From: Leadbetterella byssophila_A
GTDB taxonomy: Bacteria; Bacteroidota; Bacteroidia; Cytophagales; Spirosomataceae
Assembly: GCA_040394735.1 (NCBI GenBank)
Contig: JBEBRR010000002.1
Coordinates: 1 to 64,000 of the forward strand
Direction: 5' to 3'
DNA: 64,000 bases
Positions 56,520 through 64,000 of the stretch are shown here, piece by piece (positions within the stretch are counted from its first letter, which is position 1; the number at the start of each line of letters is the position of its first letter). The position numbers and the translations under genes were made by a program. Under the pieces are notes generated by a model. That model made no database searches, had not been told where the DNA came from, and saw only the letters and a list, made by a program, of their open reading frames with translations.

Positions 56520-59500
56520 TTAAGACCTGTATTCCGAAGGGGTAACGCCAAATTGTTCTTTGAAGCAGTTCCGAAAATGATCGGCATTTTCAAACCCTAC
56601 CATTACCATGGTCTCTTTTACACTGACATTATTTTGCCGCAGGATGGCGGCCGCTCTTTTCAGCCGGATGTTCCTTACGAACTCAGCCGGGGCAAGTCCT
56701 GTAAGCGATTTGATCTTGCGGTGGAAATGCATACGGCTCAGGCCTAACTCCCGGCTCATTTCTTCGATGGTGACGGAGGTGTCAGAAATACGGGTCTCAA
56801 CGTACTCTTTAGCTTTCCGCAGGATTTTGTCGTCAAGGGTATTGACAATCACCGTTCCGGGATCAAAGAACGACTCACGCTGGAGGTGCTGTTTCAGCAT
56901 ATTGCGCTGCCGGATCAGGTTTTTAACCCGGAGCAGCAGGTAATTTCCGCTGAACGGCTTGGTGATGTAGGCATCGGCGCCGGTCTCATAACCTTCGTAT
57001 TTATAGGCTACCGTGGCCCTGGCGGTAAGGAGGATGACCGGGATGTGGCTGGTTTTAATGTCGGTTTTGATCCGGCGGCAAAGCTCGATCCCGTCCATTA
57101 CAGGCATCATGATGTCACTGATGATGAGATCAGGGCTGATTTTCTGGGCCAGCAGCCATCCTTCTTCCCCGTTTGCCGCCTCTTCTATGAGGTAATGGGC
57201 TACGAACAGGTCGCGGATCAGCTCCCGCACTTCCGGGTTATCTTCTACCAGCAGCAGGGTCTGTTTTTCGGGACCGGCGGCGTCGGGCAGCTTTACTTCC
57301 CTGCCGGCTTCCAGCCAGTCTTCCTCCCGGATCAGGTCTTCCGTCGATACGTCAGCGGGGTGGGCGGTAGTTCCGGGCTGCAACGGGAAGAACACCCGGA
57401 ACCGGGTCAGGAAGGTATTTTTCCCCGGGAGCGCTGTATTCTCCACTTCCATAAAGCCCTGGTGGAGCTCTACCATGCGGCGGGTCAGGTCCAGCCCTAT
57501 GCCAACGCCGTCCGGGTTATCGGCCGAGTAAAACCGGTCAAATATTTTTTCCAGCTTATCCGGCGGGATGGCCGGGCCGGTATTTTCCACATCGATCCGG
57601 ATGTATGGCTTCTTTTTCCGCTCCGTTACCGCCAGCCTTAAAGCCACCTCCCCGCGTTCGGGTGTAAACTTTAAGGCATTGGAAAGGAGGTTCTGAACCA
57701 CAATCTCCAGCTTGTTATTGTCGAAATGAACCAGCAGCTCTTCCCGCTCAAAGCCGGGATGAAAATGCACATTCCGGGCTGCGGCCAGGGGCTTGAACGA
57801 AAGGAAGATCTCCTTCAGGAAGCTCACCAGGTCATGGCTTTCCGCATGCAGCTGCTGGGGTTCTTCGCCGTGCTCGAACCGCCGGAGATTCAGCACCTGG
57901 TTGATCATACCCATCATTTTTTTGCCGTTCCGCTGAATCACAAGCAGCTGGTGGCTTACTCTTTCAGGAAGCCCGGGATGGCCCATCAGCTTTTCCAGGG
58001 GTGTGAGAATCAGCGTAAGCGGTGTGCGGAGCTCGTGAGAGATATCTGTAAAAAACTCCAGTCGCGATGCCAGCATTTTCTGCTCCTTTTCCCGCATGAT
58101 TTCTTCTACCATGCGTTTGCTCCGGGCCTCATTCCTTTTGCGGAGAAACTGCAGACTGCCATATACCGTGGCCGCGGCTGCCAGGAAATATCCCAGGTAT
58201 GCCCAGCGGGTGAGCCACCAGGGGGGCAGCACCGTAATAGTAAGGGTTGAGAACTCCTTTCCCCAGACTCCCGGCTGGGAGGTGGCCTGTACCCTCAGTT
58301 GGTGGGTGCCTATGGGCAGATAGGTGAAGTTTACCGAGCGCAGCTTACCGGTTTCTACCCAGCCGTTATTGAGGCTGCTCAGGGAATACCGGTAAAAGAT
58401 ACCGTCAGGGTTAACAAAATTTACACCGGAAAATTCCACGTAGATGTTGCGCTGCGCGTATTTGAGTTTTACCAGGGAATCCGGGATGGTGGCCAGGGCG
58501 CTGTCGGTTCCCGAAGTATGCTGAACGCGGTCAAAGTGCACTTCCGGAAAGTAGATTTCTTTCCGTATGATCTCCGGCTTAAAAATATTGAAGCCGTTGA
58601 TGCCGCCGAACAGCATACTTCCCTTTGATGTTTTTAATGCGCTGGCCGGGTTAAACTGGGGTCCCTGCAGGCCGTGAATCTCGGAAAAGTCGGTAGAAAT
58701 GATGGAGGGGTTCCCCGACGAATCTTCCTGGTATTCCACGCGTGAAATGCCGGAGTTGGTAGAAAGCCATAAATGGTGATTCCCGTCTTCAAGAATGGCA
58801 TTGACCGTATTGCCTGAAAGCCCCTTCCCCTGCCCGAACCAGTGAAGCTTTCCTTTGCTGACCAGGAACAGCCCGGAGCCCTGCGTGCCGATCCACATCC
58901 GGCCATGACGGTCTTCCGTGATCCAGTTGATATACAGGAGCTCATCTTCATAGCCCCGGGTCAGCCGGGAGATATCCATGATTTTCCGGCTGACCCGGTC
59001 CATGCATTTTAACCCGGAGCGGGTTCCGATCCACAGCTTACCGGACCGGTCCTCATAAATGTAGCTGATAATGCTGCCTATCCCGGGGATGTTGGTGAAA
59101 GTGTTCCGGCGCGGATCGTACACCTGGAATTCCCCTACATTCATACCTATCCACAGCTGGTCACCGGTATCATAATAGAGCGCATGAACCTGGTTCTGGT
59201 TCAGCGAATTTTTCCCCGGCTCATGGTAAAAATGCCGGAATTTTCCTGTTTTCGTATTGAAATAGTTGAGCCCGTTATAGGTTCCGATCCACAGGTTCCC
59301 GTTTTTGTCGGAGACCATAGCCTTCACGATCCGGTTGGAAAGCCCGTTAGGAGCTTCCGCATTGTAGGAATGAAATTTACCGGCATCTACCTGGTAATGA
59401 TTCAGACCGCGGCCGGTTGAGATCCAGATATTGCCGTCGGGTGCCTCAAGGAAACCGTTGACATCGTTTTCCGATAAGCCGCCTTCTGTCCCGGGGAGCT

Positions 59501-60530
59501 GTTTGTAGTGCCGGAAGAGATGATTCTGGGCATGATAATAGTTGAGCCCGCCGCTGTAGGTAGCGATCCAGTAGCCTCCGAAGCGGTCTTTAATAATATC
59601 ATGAATGGAACCGCGGCTCAACCCGTCAGGGTTCCGGATAGAATAGGCGATGTTCGTAAAGGTATTTTTTTTCAGGTCTGCAATATACAGCCCGCTGAGG
59701 GTGGCCGCCCAGACCCTGTCTTTTTCCACCAGTAATTTTCTCACCTGGTCAGAGAGCACGCCCGATTTTTGAATGTTCCAACGCTTCACGGGGAGAATCC
59801 CTGTGTCCGTATATTCAAAAGCATACACACCGTTCTCTTCCGTAGCTACCCATAAACGGCCGGTGGAATCCTGCTTAATATCCCGGATTTCAAATATTTC
59901 GTTCCTGTTTTCGGTTTCAGGATCCAGGATTATCCGGCGGGCTTTCCCGTTCAGCCAGAGATAGAGACCGCCTTTGGTACCCATCCAGATTCTTTTCTGA
60001 TCATCCTTGAAAAGGGAAATGATGTTATTGGCGTAGGCCGAAGGCAGACGGATATGGATGAACGTATTTTTTTGCAGATCAAATTTGGAAAGGCCGTTGG
60101 AGGTTCCTATCCAGAGGGTATTCGGATTTTCTTCGGCCACAGATTTTACATAGCTGTTGCTCAGGCCCCCGGCATGGGCATACCATATTGAAAAATTTCC
60201 TGATTCCGGGTTGTAACGGTTCAGTCCGTTGGCCGTACCTATCCAGATCTGTTTCCGGGAGTCTTCAAAAATGACATTAATGTGGTTATTGGACAGATCG
60301 GAAGGATTATTCGGACTGTGCTTGAAAACGATAAACTCATAGCCGTTATAAAGATTGAGGCCTTCCCGTGTGCCAACCCATAAGCGACCGTCAGAACTCT
60401 CCTTTATGCACATGACAGAGTTAAATGAGAGTCCGTTGCGCATGTCCAGCTTACGGAAAGCCAGATCCTGTGCCGGGAGCTCCCGGGCAAGGGACAACAG
60501 AAGGGAAAAGACGGCAATCCATACTCTCAT
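56520..60530 (-). CDS. Hybrid two-component system regulator of the PUL
   Basis: A 1336-residue one-protein two-component system. Signal peptide ~1-21, then a periplasmic sensor made of many Reg_prop repeats in two propellers (~25-690; RLWVGTREGLN, QIWIGTANGLN, LWIGTYNGLN), a Y_Y_Y domain (~690-770), a transmembrane helix (~775-795), HisKA with His832 (FTDISHELRTPLTLIL), an ATPase domain with NLLSNALKFTP and GVGIGL, a receiver with Asp1139 (LIISDIMMPVMDG), and an AraC-type DNA-binding domain (~1235-1336). The sensor normally binds an oligosaccharide from the target glycan and turns on the adjacent susC-susD operon. The start at 60530 gives a signal peptide; 60554 lies at the predicted transcription start. 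Confidence 0.95.
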   Translation of the reverse strand: MRVWIAVFSLLLSLARELPAQDLAFRKLDMRNGLSFNSVMCIKESSDGRLWVGTREGLNLYNGYEFIVFKHSPNNPSDLSNNHINVIFEDSRKQIWIGTANGLNRYNPESGNFSIWYAHAGGLSNSYVKSVAEENPNTLWIGTSNGLSKFDLQKNTFIHIRLPSAYANNIISLFKDDQKRIWMGTKGGLYLWLNGKARRIILDPETENRNEIFEIRDIKQDSTGRLWVATEENGVYAFEYTDTGILPVKRWNIQKSGVLSDQVRKLLVEKDRVWAATLSGLYIADLKKNTFTNIAYSIRNPDGLSRGSIHDIIKDRFGGYWIATYSGGLNYYHAQNHLFRHYKQLPGTEGGLSENDVNGFLEAPDGNIWISTGRGLNHYQVDAGKFHSYNAEAPNGLSNRIVKAMVSDKNGNLWIGTYNGLNYFNTKTGKFRHFYHEPGKNSLNQNQVHALYYDTGDQLWIGMNVGEFQVYDPRRNTFTNIPGIGSIISYIYEDRSGKLWIGTRSGLKCMDRVSRKIMDISRLTRGYEDELLYINWITEDRHGRMWIGTQGSGLFLVSKGKLHWFGQGKGLSGNTVNAILEDGNHHLWLSTNSGISRVEYQEDSSGNPSIISTDFSEIHGLQGPQFNPASALKTSKGSMLFGGINGFNIFKPEIIRKEIYFPEVHFDRVQHTSGTDSALATIPDSLVKLKYAQRNIYVEFSGVNFVNPDGIFYRYSLSSLNNGWVETGKLRSVNFTYLPIGTHQLRVQATSQPGVWGKEFSTLTITVLPPWWLTRWAYLGYFLAAAATVYGSLQFLRKRNEARSKRMVEEIMREKEQKMLASRLEFFTDISHELRTPLTLILTPLEKLMGHPGLPERVSHQLLVIQRNGKKMMGMINQVLNLRRFEHGEEPQQLHAESHDLVSFLKEIFLSFKPLAAARNVHFHPGFEREELLVHFDNNKLEIVVQNLLSNALKFTPERGEVALRLAVTERKKKPYIRIDVENTGPAIPPDKLEKIFDRFYSADNPDGVGIGLDLTRRMVELHQGFMEVENTALPGKNTFLTRFRVFFPLQPGTTAHPADVSTEDLIREEDWLEAGREVKLPDAAGPEKQTLLLVEDNPEVRELIRDLFVAHYLIEEAANGEEGWLLAQKISPDLIISDIMMPVMDGIELCRRIKTDIKTSHIPVILLTARATVAYKYEGYETGADAYITKPFSGNYLLLRVKNLIRQRNMLKQHLQRESFFDPGTVIVNTLDDKILRKAKEYVETRISDTSVTIEEMSRELGLSRMHFHRKIKSLTGLAPAEFVRNIRLKRAAAILRQNNVSVKETMVMVGFENADHFRNCFKEQFGVTPSEYRS

Positions 60531-60557
60531 GAGGTAATACGCTTGGCACGACATTAC

Positions 60558-60565
60558 AAAATAAG
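60558..60565 (-). promoter_or_regulatory. -7-like element for the hybrid sensor gene
   Basis: TTATTTTG on the minus strand is one base off the consensus, 27 bases before the chosen ATG at 60530. Confidence 0.35.
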
Positions 60566-60641
60566 CAGAAATTACGGAAAGTTCCGAGTTCCGGGTAGTG
60601 ACCGGAGGGATTATTACGGGCAGTTGTTCAGACAGAAGCGG

Positions 60642-61661
60642 CTACAGCGAGTCGATCCATCCGGCGATCAGTTCCACGCCTTCCCGGTGGATAGTTACGC
60701 GGCCGATTTCCGGCATCATTACACCGGGGTGGGTGGAGTTCATCCGGTGGGTAACGATAGATTCCTTGCTCTGCCCCGGATAAATGTCAAACTTAAATCC
60801 GCCACCGCCCATGCCGGCGGCTACAGGCGACTTCCATACGCCCAAATGAAAAGCACGGGTTTCTTCCGCATTGTAATACAAGCCGGAAGTGGAGGCAGGG
60901 CCTGACTGATTGTGGCAATGCCCGCAGTTGACATCAAGATAGGCTCTGGCCCGTTCTGCCAGGGGCCGGGAGTTATCCAGGGGATTGACCAGAGAAGAAA
61001 AGGAAGAAAGTTCCTTATCTGTTTCCAGGATACCCGCCTTCTGCCATTTTTCCAGCTGGCCCGCCAGCTGTTTGGCTTTCGGACCGATGGGGAGCATGAC
61101 CCCGTTTTTGTTATGGCAGCTCCGGCACTGGGTTTTCTGGGGCATTACATAATTGAAGGTCACTTTATCTCCTTTTTCACCGGTATAGCTGACAGGTACG
61201 GACGCTCCCGTATTTTTCAGGGTGGCTTCGGTCTGCTCATCGTTCCAGAGATAGGGATAAGCCTCCCAGGTACCGTTATTTTTCACGAGCAGTCGGGTTT
61301 CGATGATCCGTTTTTCGTCTTCCGGCTTCCTGAAATCAAGCGGGTAATAGAAATGTTTAACCAGGATGGTCTTATCAGGGAAAACCAGGGATGCGTCAGG
61401 GTCATCGGGAAGGCTGGCGTGCGTATTTTCAGGCATCCATACATAACGCTTCTTGAAGGCGTAATCTGTAAAGAGCGAAGCAACAGGCTCATAGGGCATA
61501 ACGCCTTCTGTCGCTGAAAAGTCTTTCAGGTTGCCGGTAAACAGGCCGTATTCTGAAAGGGTTTTGTACGGAAGCTTCGAGAAATCAATATCAGAAGGGT
61601 TTCCGGAGCGGGAACAGCTCCAGAGGATACCTATTACCAGTATGAGGTTCCAGTTTTTCAC
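60642..61661 (-). CDS. Diheme c-type cytochrome lipoprotein (SO2930/HNE_0200-like)
   Basis: A 339-residue lipoprotein (ILWSC, Cys16) with two haem-binding motifs, CRSCH (179-183) and CGHCH (246-250). The N-terminal ~160 residues (YGLFTGNLKDFSATEGVMPYEPVASLFTDYAFKKRYVWMP) and the C-terminal GVMMPEIGRVTIHREGVELIAGWI match a family I recall as always lying beside the beta-helix family encoded next. It uses a GTG start at 61661. It is second in a two-gene operon (28 bases after the beta-helix gene). The electron donor, acceptor and substrate are unknown. Confidence 0.8.
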   Translation of the reverse strand: MKNWNLILVIGILWSCSRSGNPSDIDFSKLPYKTLSEYGLFTGNLKDFSATEGVMPYEPVASLFTDYAFKKRYVWMPENTHASLPDDPDASLVFPDKTILVKHFYYPLDFRKPEDEKRIIETRLLVKNNGTWEAYPYLWNDEQTEATLKNTGASVPVSYTGEKGDKVTFNYVMPQKTQCRSCHNKNGVMLPIGPKAKQLAGQLEKWQKAGILETDKELSSFSSLVNPLDNSRPLAERARAYLDVNCGHCHNQSGPASTSGLYYNAEETRAFHLGVWKSPVAAGMGGGGFKFDIYPGQSKESIVTHRMNSTHPGVMMPEIGRVTIHREGVELIAGWIDSL

Positions 61662-61689
61662 TTATAACTTCCTGGTTGTTTAGGCTCAA

Positions 61690-62955
61690 TCATTTGACCA
61701 TCGACACATCCGTCGTCACCGGGTACGAACCGGTGAACGTTTTTACATCTTTTTCCATGCGGATGCCCAGGATATTGCCGTCATCAGGGATCACCATGCG
61801 GAAAAAGCGCAGATCATCTGTTTTCTCATTCACAAAGATCTCCATAGGGTTAGCGGTGGCATCATTGCCTTTGGCCGGATCCAGGATACCGTCATACAGG
61901 ATATCCGGCGCCTTAAGACATTTGGCGGCAATGAGCTTACCCCAGTCTTTGCTCAGATCGGGTAAGGCCATGGCGCGTTCATAGGTATTATCGTGAATGT
62001 ACACCCGGGTAGTATAAGGGCTCCATCCCGGATGCGTGGGAACGGGCAGATCAGTGATCTGGTAGCTGGCAACGGCTATGCCCAGCGTGCGGTTATCAAT
62101 GATCTTATTGTTACATACTTCGATCCGGTCACCGGCAAGAATCACCACGCCGCTTCCCGGAGGAATCATGGAAACGGGGTTGCCGTCCTGGAAAATTGCA
62201 AAATTCTCATGATTGTTGGCCTTGATCAGGTTATTAAACACTTTGGTGCCGGAACCGAAAGGCTTGGGCAGGCCGGGCAGGTTGAAGATAAGTATACCGC
62301 CCGTATTATTCTCGGCGTGATTGTCGTATACTTCCGCGTTGTCTGAATTCTCAATCTCGATGCCTGCCACATTCTGATGCACGTAATTGTTCCGGACAAT
62401 AATGTTTTCTGACTGACCCACGTAAATGCCGGCATCACGCGAATGGCTCACTTCACAGTGCTCTACCAGTACATTTTTGCATTGGACAGGGTAAATGCCG
62501 TAGGTGCCGTTCTCTGATTTTTTACCGTGTGTCCAGGTGGTGTTCACCTTCCGGAAGGTAATGCCGTCACAGTGCTGGGTTTTGATATTATCACCGGGAG
62601 CATCCGCTACGGTGAAGCCTTCGAGAAGGATATTGTTCCCCGAGATTTTCATACCCTCCCCGCCCGTAGTCATGGTTTTGAACGACAGCACGGTATTGAA
62701 CATGCCTGCTCCTTTCACCTTTACTCCGTTAATATTGTCGAGGATCAGCTGGGTATGCAGTTCATAATATCCTTCGGGAATATCAATGACAGATCCTTCT
62801 TTGGCGTCGATAAACTGTTCAATGAGCTTTTCGATCTGTTCAGAGCTTGCTTTGGGCAATTTTTCGATGTCGAGTGAAGAGGCCTGTTCTTTCTCTTTGC
62901 AGGAAACCACCAGCAACAGCAGGAAAGCGGCCAGGGTCAGTACGGTTGATCTCAT
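61690..62955 (-). CDS. Parallel beta-helix lipoprotein paired with the diheme cytochrome
   Basis: A 421-residue lipoprotein (LLVVSC, Cys near 19). The body is a right-handed beta-helix with repeating NVLVEHCEVSHSRDAGIYVGQSENIIVRNNYVHQNVAGIEIENSDNAEVYDN-type rungs (shown in part: GIYVGQSENI, GIEIENSDNA). This fold is found in polysaccharide lyases, epimerases and adhesins; no catalytic set could be fixed. The ATG at 62955 gives a lipoprotein signal; an upstream in-frame start at 63045 does not. It is first in an operon with the cytochrome, and both sit upstream of the PUL sensor. Confidence 0.8.
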   Translation of the reverse strand: MRSTVLTLAAFLLLLVVSCKEKEQASSLDIEKLPKASSEQIEKLIEQFIDAKEGSVIDIPEGYYELHTQLILDNINGVKVKGAGMFNTVLSFKTMTTGGEGMKISGNNILLEGFTVADAPGDNIKTQHCDGITFRKVNTTWTHGKKSENGTYGIYPVQCKNVLVEHCEVSHSRDAGIYVGQSENIIVRNNYVHQNVAGIEIENSDNAEVYDNHAENNTGGILIFNLPGLPKPFGSGTKVFNNLIKANNHENFAIFQDGNPVSMIPPGSGVVILAGDRIEVCNNKIIDNRTLGIAVASYQITDLPVPTHPGWSPYTTRVYIHDNTYERAMALPDLSKDWGKLIAAKCLKAPDILYDGILDPAKGNDATANPMEIFVNEKTDDLRFFRMVIPDDGNILGIRMEKDVKTFTGSYPVTTDVSMVK

Positions 62956-63023
62956 ATAAAATGGAATAGGCCACAAAATAAAGAAATTGTTATAATATAT
63001 GAATAAAAAATAAAGGATAAATA

Positions 63024-63031
63024 CAAAAATA
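63024..63031 (-). promoter_or_regulatory. -7 promoter element for the beta-helix/cytochrome operon
   Basis: TATTTTTG on the minus strand is an exact -7 match, 69 bases before the ATG at 62955. No -33 TTTG was found. Confidence 0.4.
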
Positions 63032-63140
63032 AGCGCTTTTGTCATGGTATTACAGTTGGTCTACTATTAGCGCAGTACATCTACTTTATTTCTGCCGGAC
63101 AGCAAAGTCTCCTATATTTATTACAAAAAAGTAACATAGT

Positions 63141-63731
63141 ATGGCACGGATCAAATATGAAAACCAGGGGATATCGGTTTATATGCTTGCATGGCCGGTT
63201 TGTTGTATATTATGGCTGAACCCCGGCCTTCAAAGCGGAAGTGTCCCCTATTTTTCCGGCAGGACAGCGGATATACGGATGGGGGAGGCTTCAGGAGATA
63301 CACTCAGCCCTGCGCTGTTATTTACCCGGGCAGATGCCGATAAGATAATGGGTGAACCTACCCGCCTGACTGACAGCTCTTTCAAAGCAGCGCCGGAGGG
63401 GAGTTCCTATCTTTGCGGTTACCAGGCAAATAGTAAGGACTCTGTGACGGGAAGAACAGGGGCGATCTATTTCCTGTTTGAACAGTATAAGGACATCTCT
63501 GGCGCCAGGATAAAATTCGAAAGTATTTATGCTTCGAATAAGCCGTACGGTGCTGAAAAGGTGAGCAGTCTGGGTGATGAAGCGTACTACCATACGGATA
63601 AACAAAACTTTGATTTCATTATGGTCCGGAAGGGAAACTATGTGTTCAATATGAAGGTGAATAAAAGAACAAGCACCACTTCATTAAATGAATTTAAAAA
63701 GGTGGCAGGCAGGATAGCAGCATCTGTTTAA
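63141..63731 (+). CDS. Exported hypothetical protein
   Basis: A 196-residue protein with a hydrophobic N-terminal segment (~14-26; YMLAWPVCCILWL), likely a signal peptide or anchor. A mature ~150-residue globular part contains LLFTRADADKIMGEPTRLTDSS, SYLCGYQANS, GAIYFLFEQYKDISGARIKFESIY, VSSLGDEAYYHTDKQNFDFIMVRKGNYVFNMKVNK and a C-terminal helix LNEFKKVAGRIAASV. The TxADAxxxxGxP pattern recalls small exported proteins of the DUF3558/DUF4252 sort, but I cannot name the family. Divergent from the beta-helix gene; the following 63732-64000 shows no convincing gene. Confidence 0.65.
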   Translation: MARIKYENQGISVYMLAWPVCCILWLNPGLQSGSVPYFSGRTADIRMGEASGDTLSPALLFTRADADKIMGEPTRLTDSSFKAAPEGSSYLCGYQANSKDSVTGRTGAIYFLFEQYKDISGARIKFESIYASNKPYGAEKVSSLGDEAYYHTDKQNFDFIMVRKGNYVFNMKVNKRTSTTSLNEFKKVAGRIAASV

Positions 63732-64000
63732 GAGCATTCGGCGGGCAAATTTTCAGTATAGATGTTTTTTTAGAAAGATAGACTTATTTTGGTGCTGATT
63801 GCCCGTCAAGCTTTTATCAAACATTTAATATTTTTCCTTATTTGCCAGCCACTAGCCGTGGCCACGGTTACACTGGAAGGAGCACACAGGGGTATCCTGC
63901 AATGCTGGAAAAATAACACCACGAGCATTTTTTACGGCAGCAGCGGACTGGTTCCGGTGATCACTTTCCAGTTTGATTTTTAGGAAGGACCTTTGGACCG

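Noticed and set aside
63789..63983. 64-codon frame at the right end
   Set aside because: Non-ATG start, no conserved pattern, no terminator or promoter; likely chance. The stretch 63732-64000 therefore has no supported gene.
1..64000. tRNA, rRNA, CRISPR arrays, insertion sequences, prophage
   Set aside because: No cloverleaf-like gene, rRNA motif, regularly spaced repeats, transposase or phage gene was seen by reading both strands; a tRNAscan or profile search could still find something missed.

Overview
The window comes from a member of the Bacteroidota, probably a free-living glycan degrader of the Sphingobacteriia/Cytophagia type. Support comes from a SusC/SusD pair with a hybrid two-component regulator, C-terminal type IX secretion (T9SS) sorting domains, an NagB-LmbE fusion, an N-succinyl/N-acetylornithine-type carbamoyltransferase, and many upstream matches to the Bacteroidota promoter (-33 TTTG, -7 TAnnTTTG). 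Shine-Dalgarno sequences are scarce. No rRNA, tRNA, CRISPR array, insertion sequence or prophage was seen.

Layout. 1-2430 is a visibly AT-richer accessory stretch: a broken lysyl-endopeptidase-like T9SS protease followed by two paralogous small lipoproteins that arose by tandem duplication. 2550-24740 is mostly housekeeping: ferritin, NagB-LmbE, a SNF2 helicase, FabI, ribonucleotide reductase alpha, thiamine pyrophosphokinase, a GH20 hexosaminidase, a DUF1508 repeat protein, release factor 2 with a programmed +1 frameshift, YceI, an M3 peptidase, a beta-CASP nuclease, a ModF-like double ATPase and an ornithine-type carbamoyltransferase. Between nrdA and the pyrophosphokinase gene lies an AT-rich gap with a cluster of DnaA boxes, a candidate replication origin or DnaA control region.

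24830-39530 is mainly cell envelope: an S9 dipeptidyl peptidase, a large T9SS-exported propeller/PKD protein, an MlaD-type protein with an N-acetylmuramoyl-L-alanine amidase divergent from an LptD-like outer membrane protein, a PfkB kinase, an unrecognised secreted protein with an internal Cys-containing duplication, GbsR/MarR-like and DtxR-like regulators, and a quinone-oxidoreductase-like MDR protein. 39540-46430 holds a secreted nuclease, NhaA, and a KdpD/KdpE-like pair directly upstream of a Kup potassium transporter, suggesting a rewired potassium response without kdpFABC.

48340-60530 is a polysaccharide utilization locus on the minus strand: hybrid two-component sensor, SusC, SusD, a GH10 lipoprotein, a PKD/carbohydrate-binding lipoprotein and a clan GH-A (agarase-like) hydrolase. 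The GH10 protein keeps both catalytic acids but appears to lack conserved substrate-site residues of ordinary xylanases, so the target glycan may not be plain xylan. Upstream of the sensor is a diheme cytochrome lipoprotein paired with a parallel beta-helix lipoprotein.

The most novel items are the secreted duplicated-domain protein (35504-36955), the DnaA-box cluster, the protease/lipoprotein cluster at the left edge and the atypical GH10-centred locus. No wholly new multi-gene system could be demonstrated from sequence alone.
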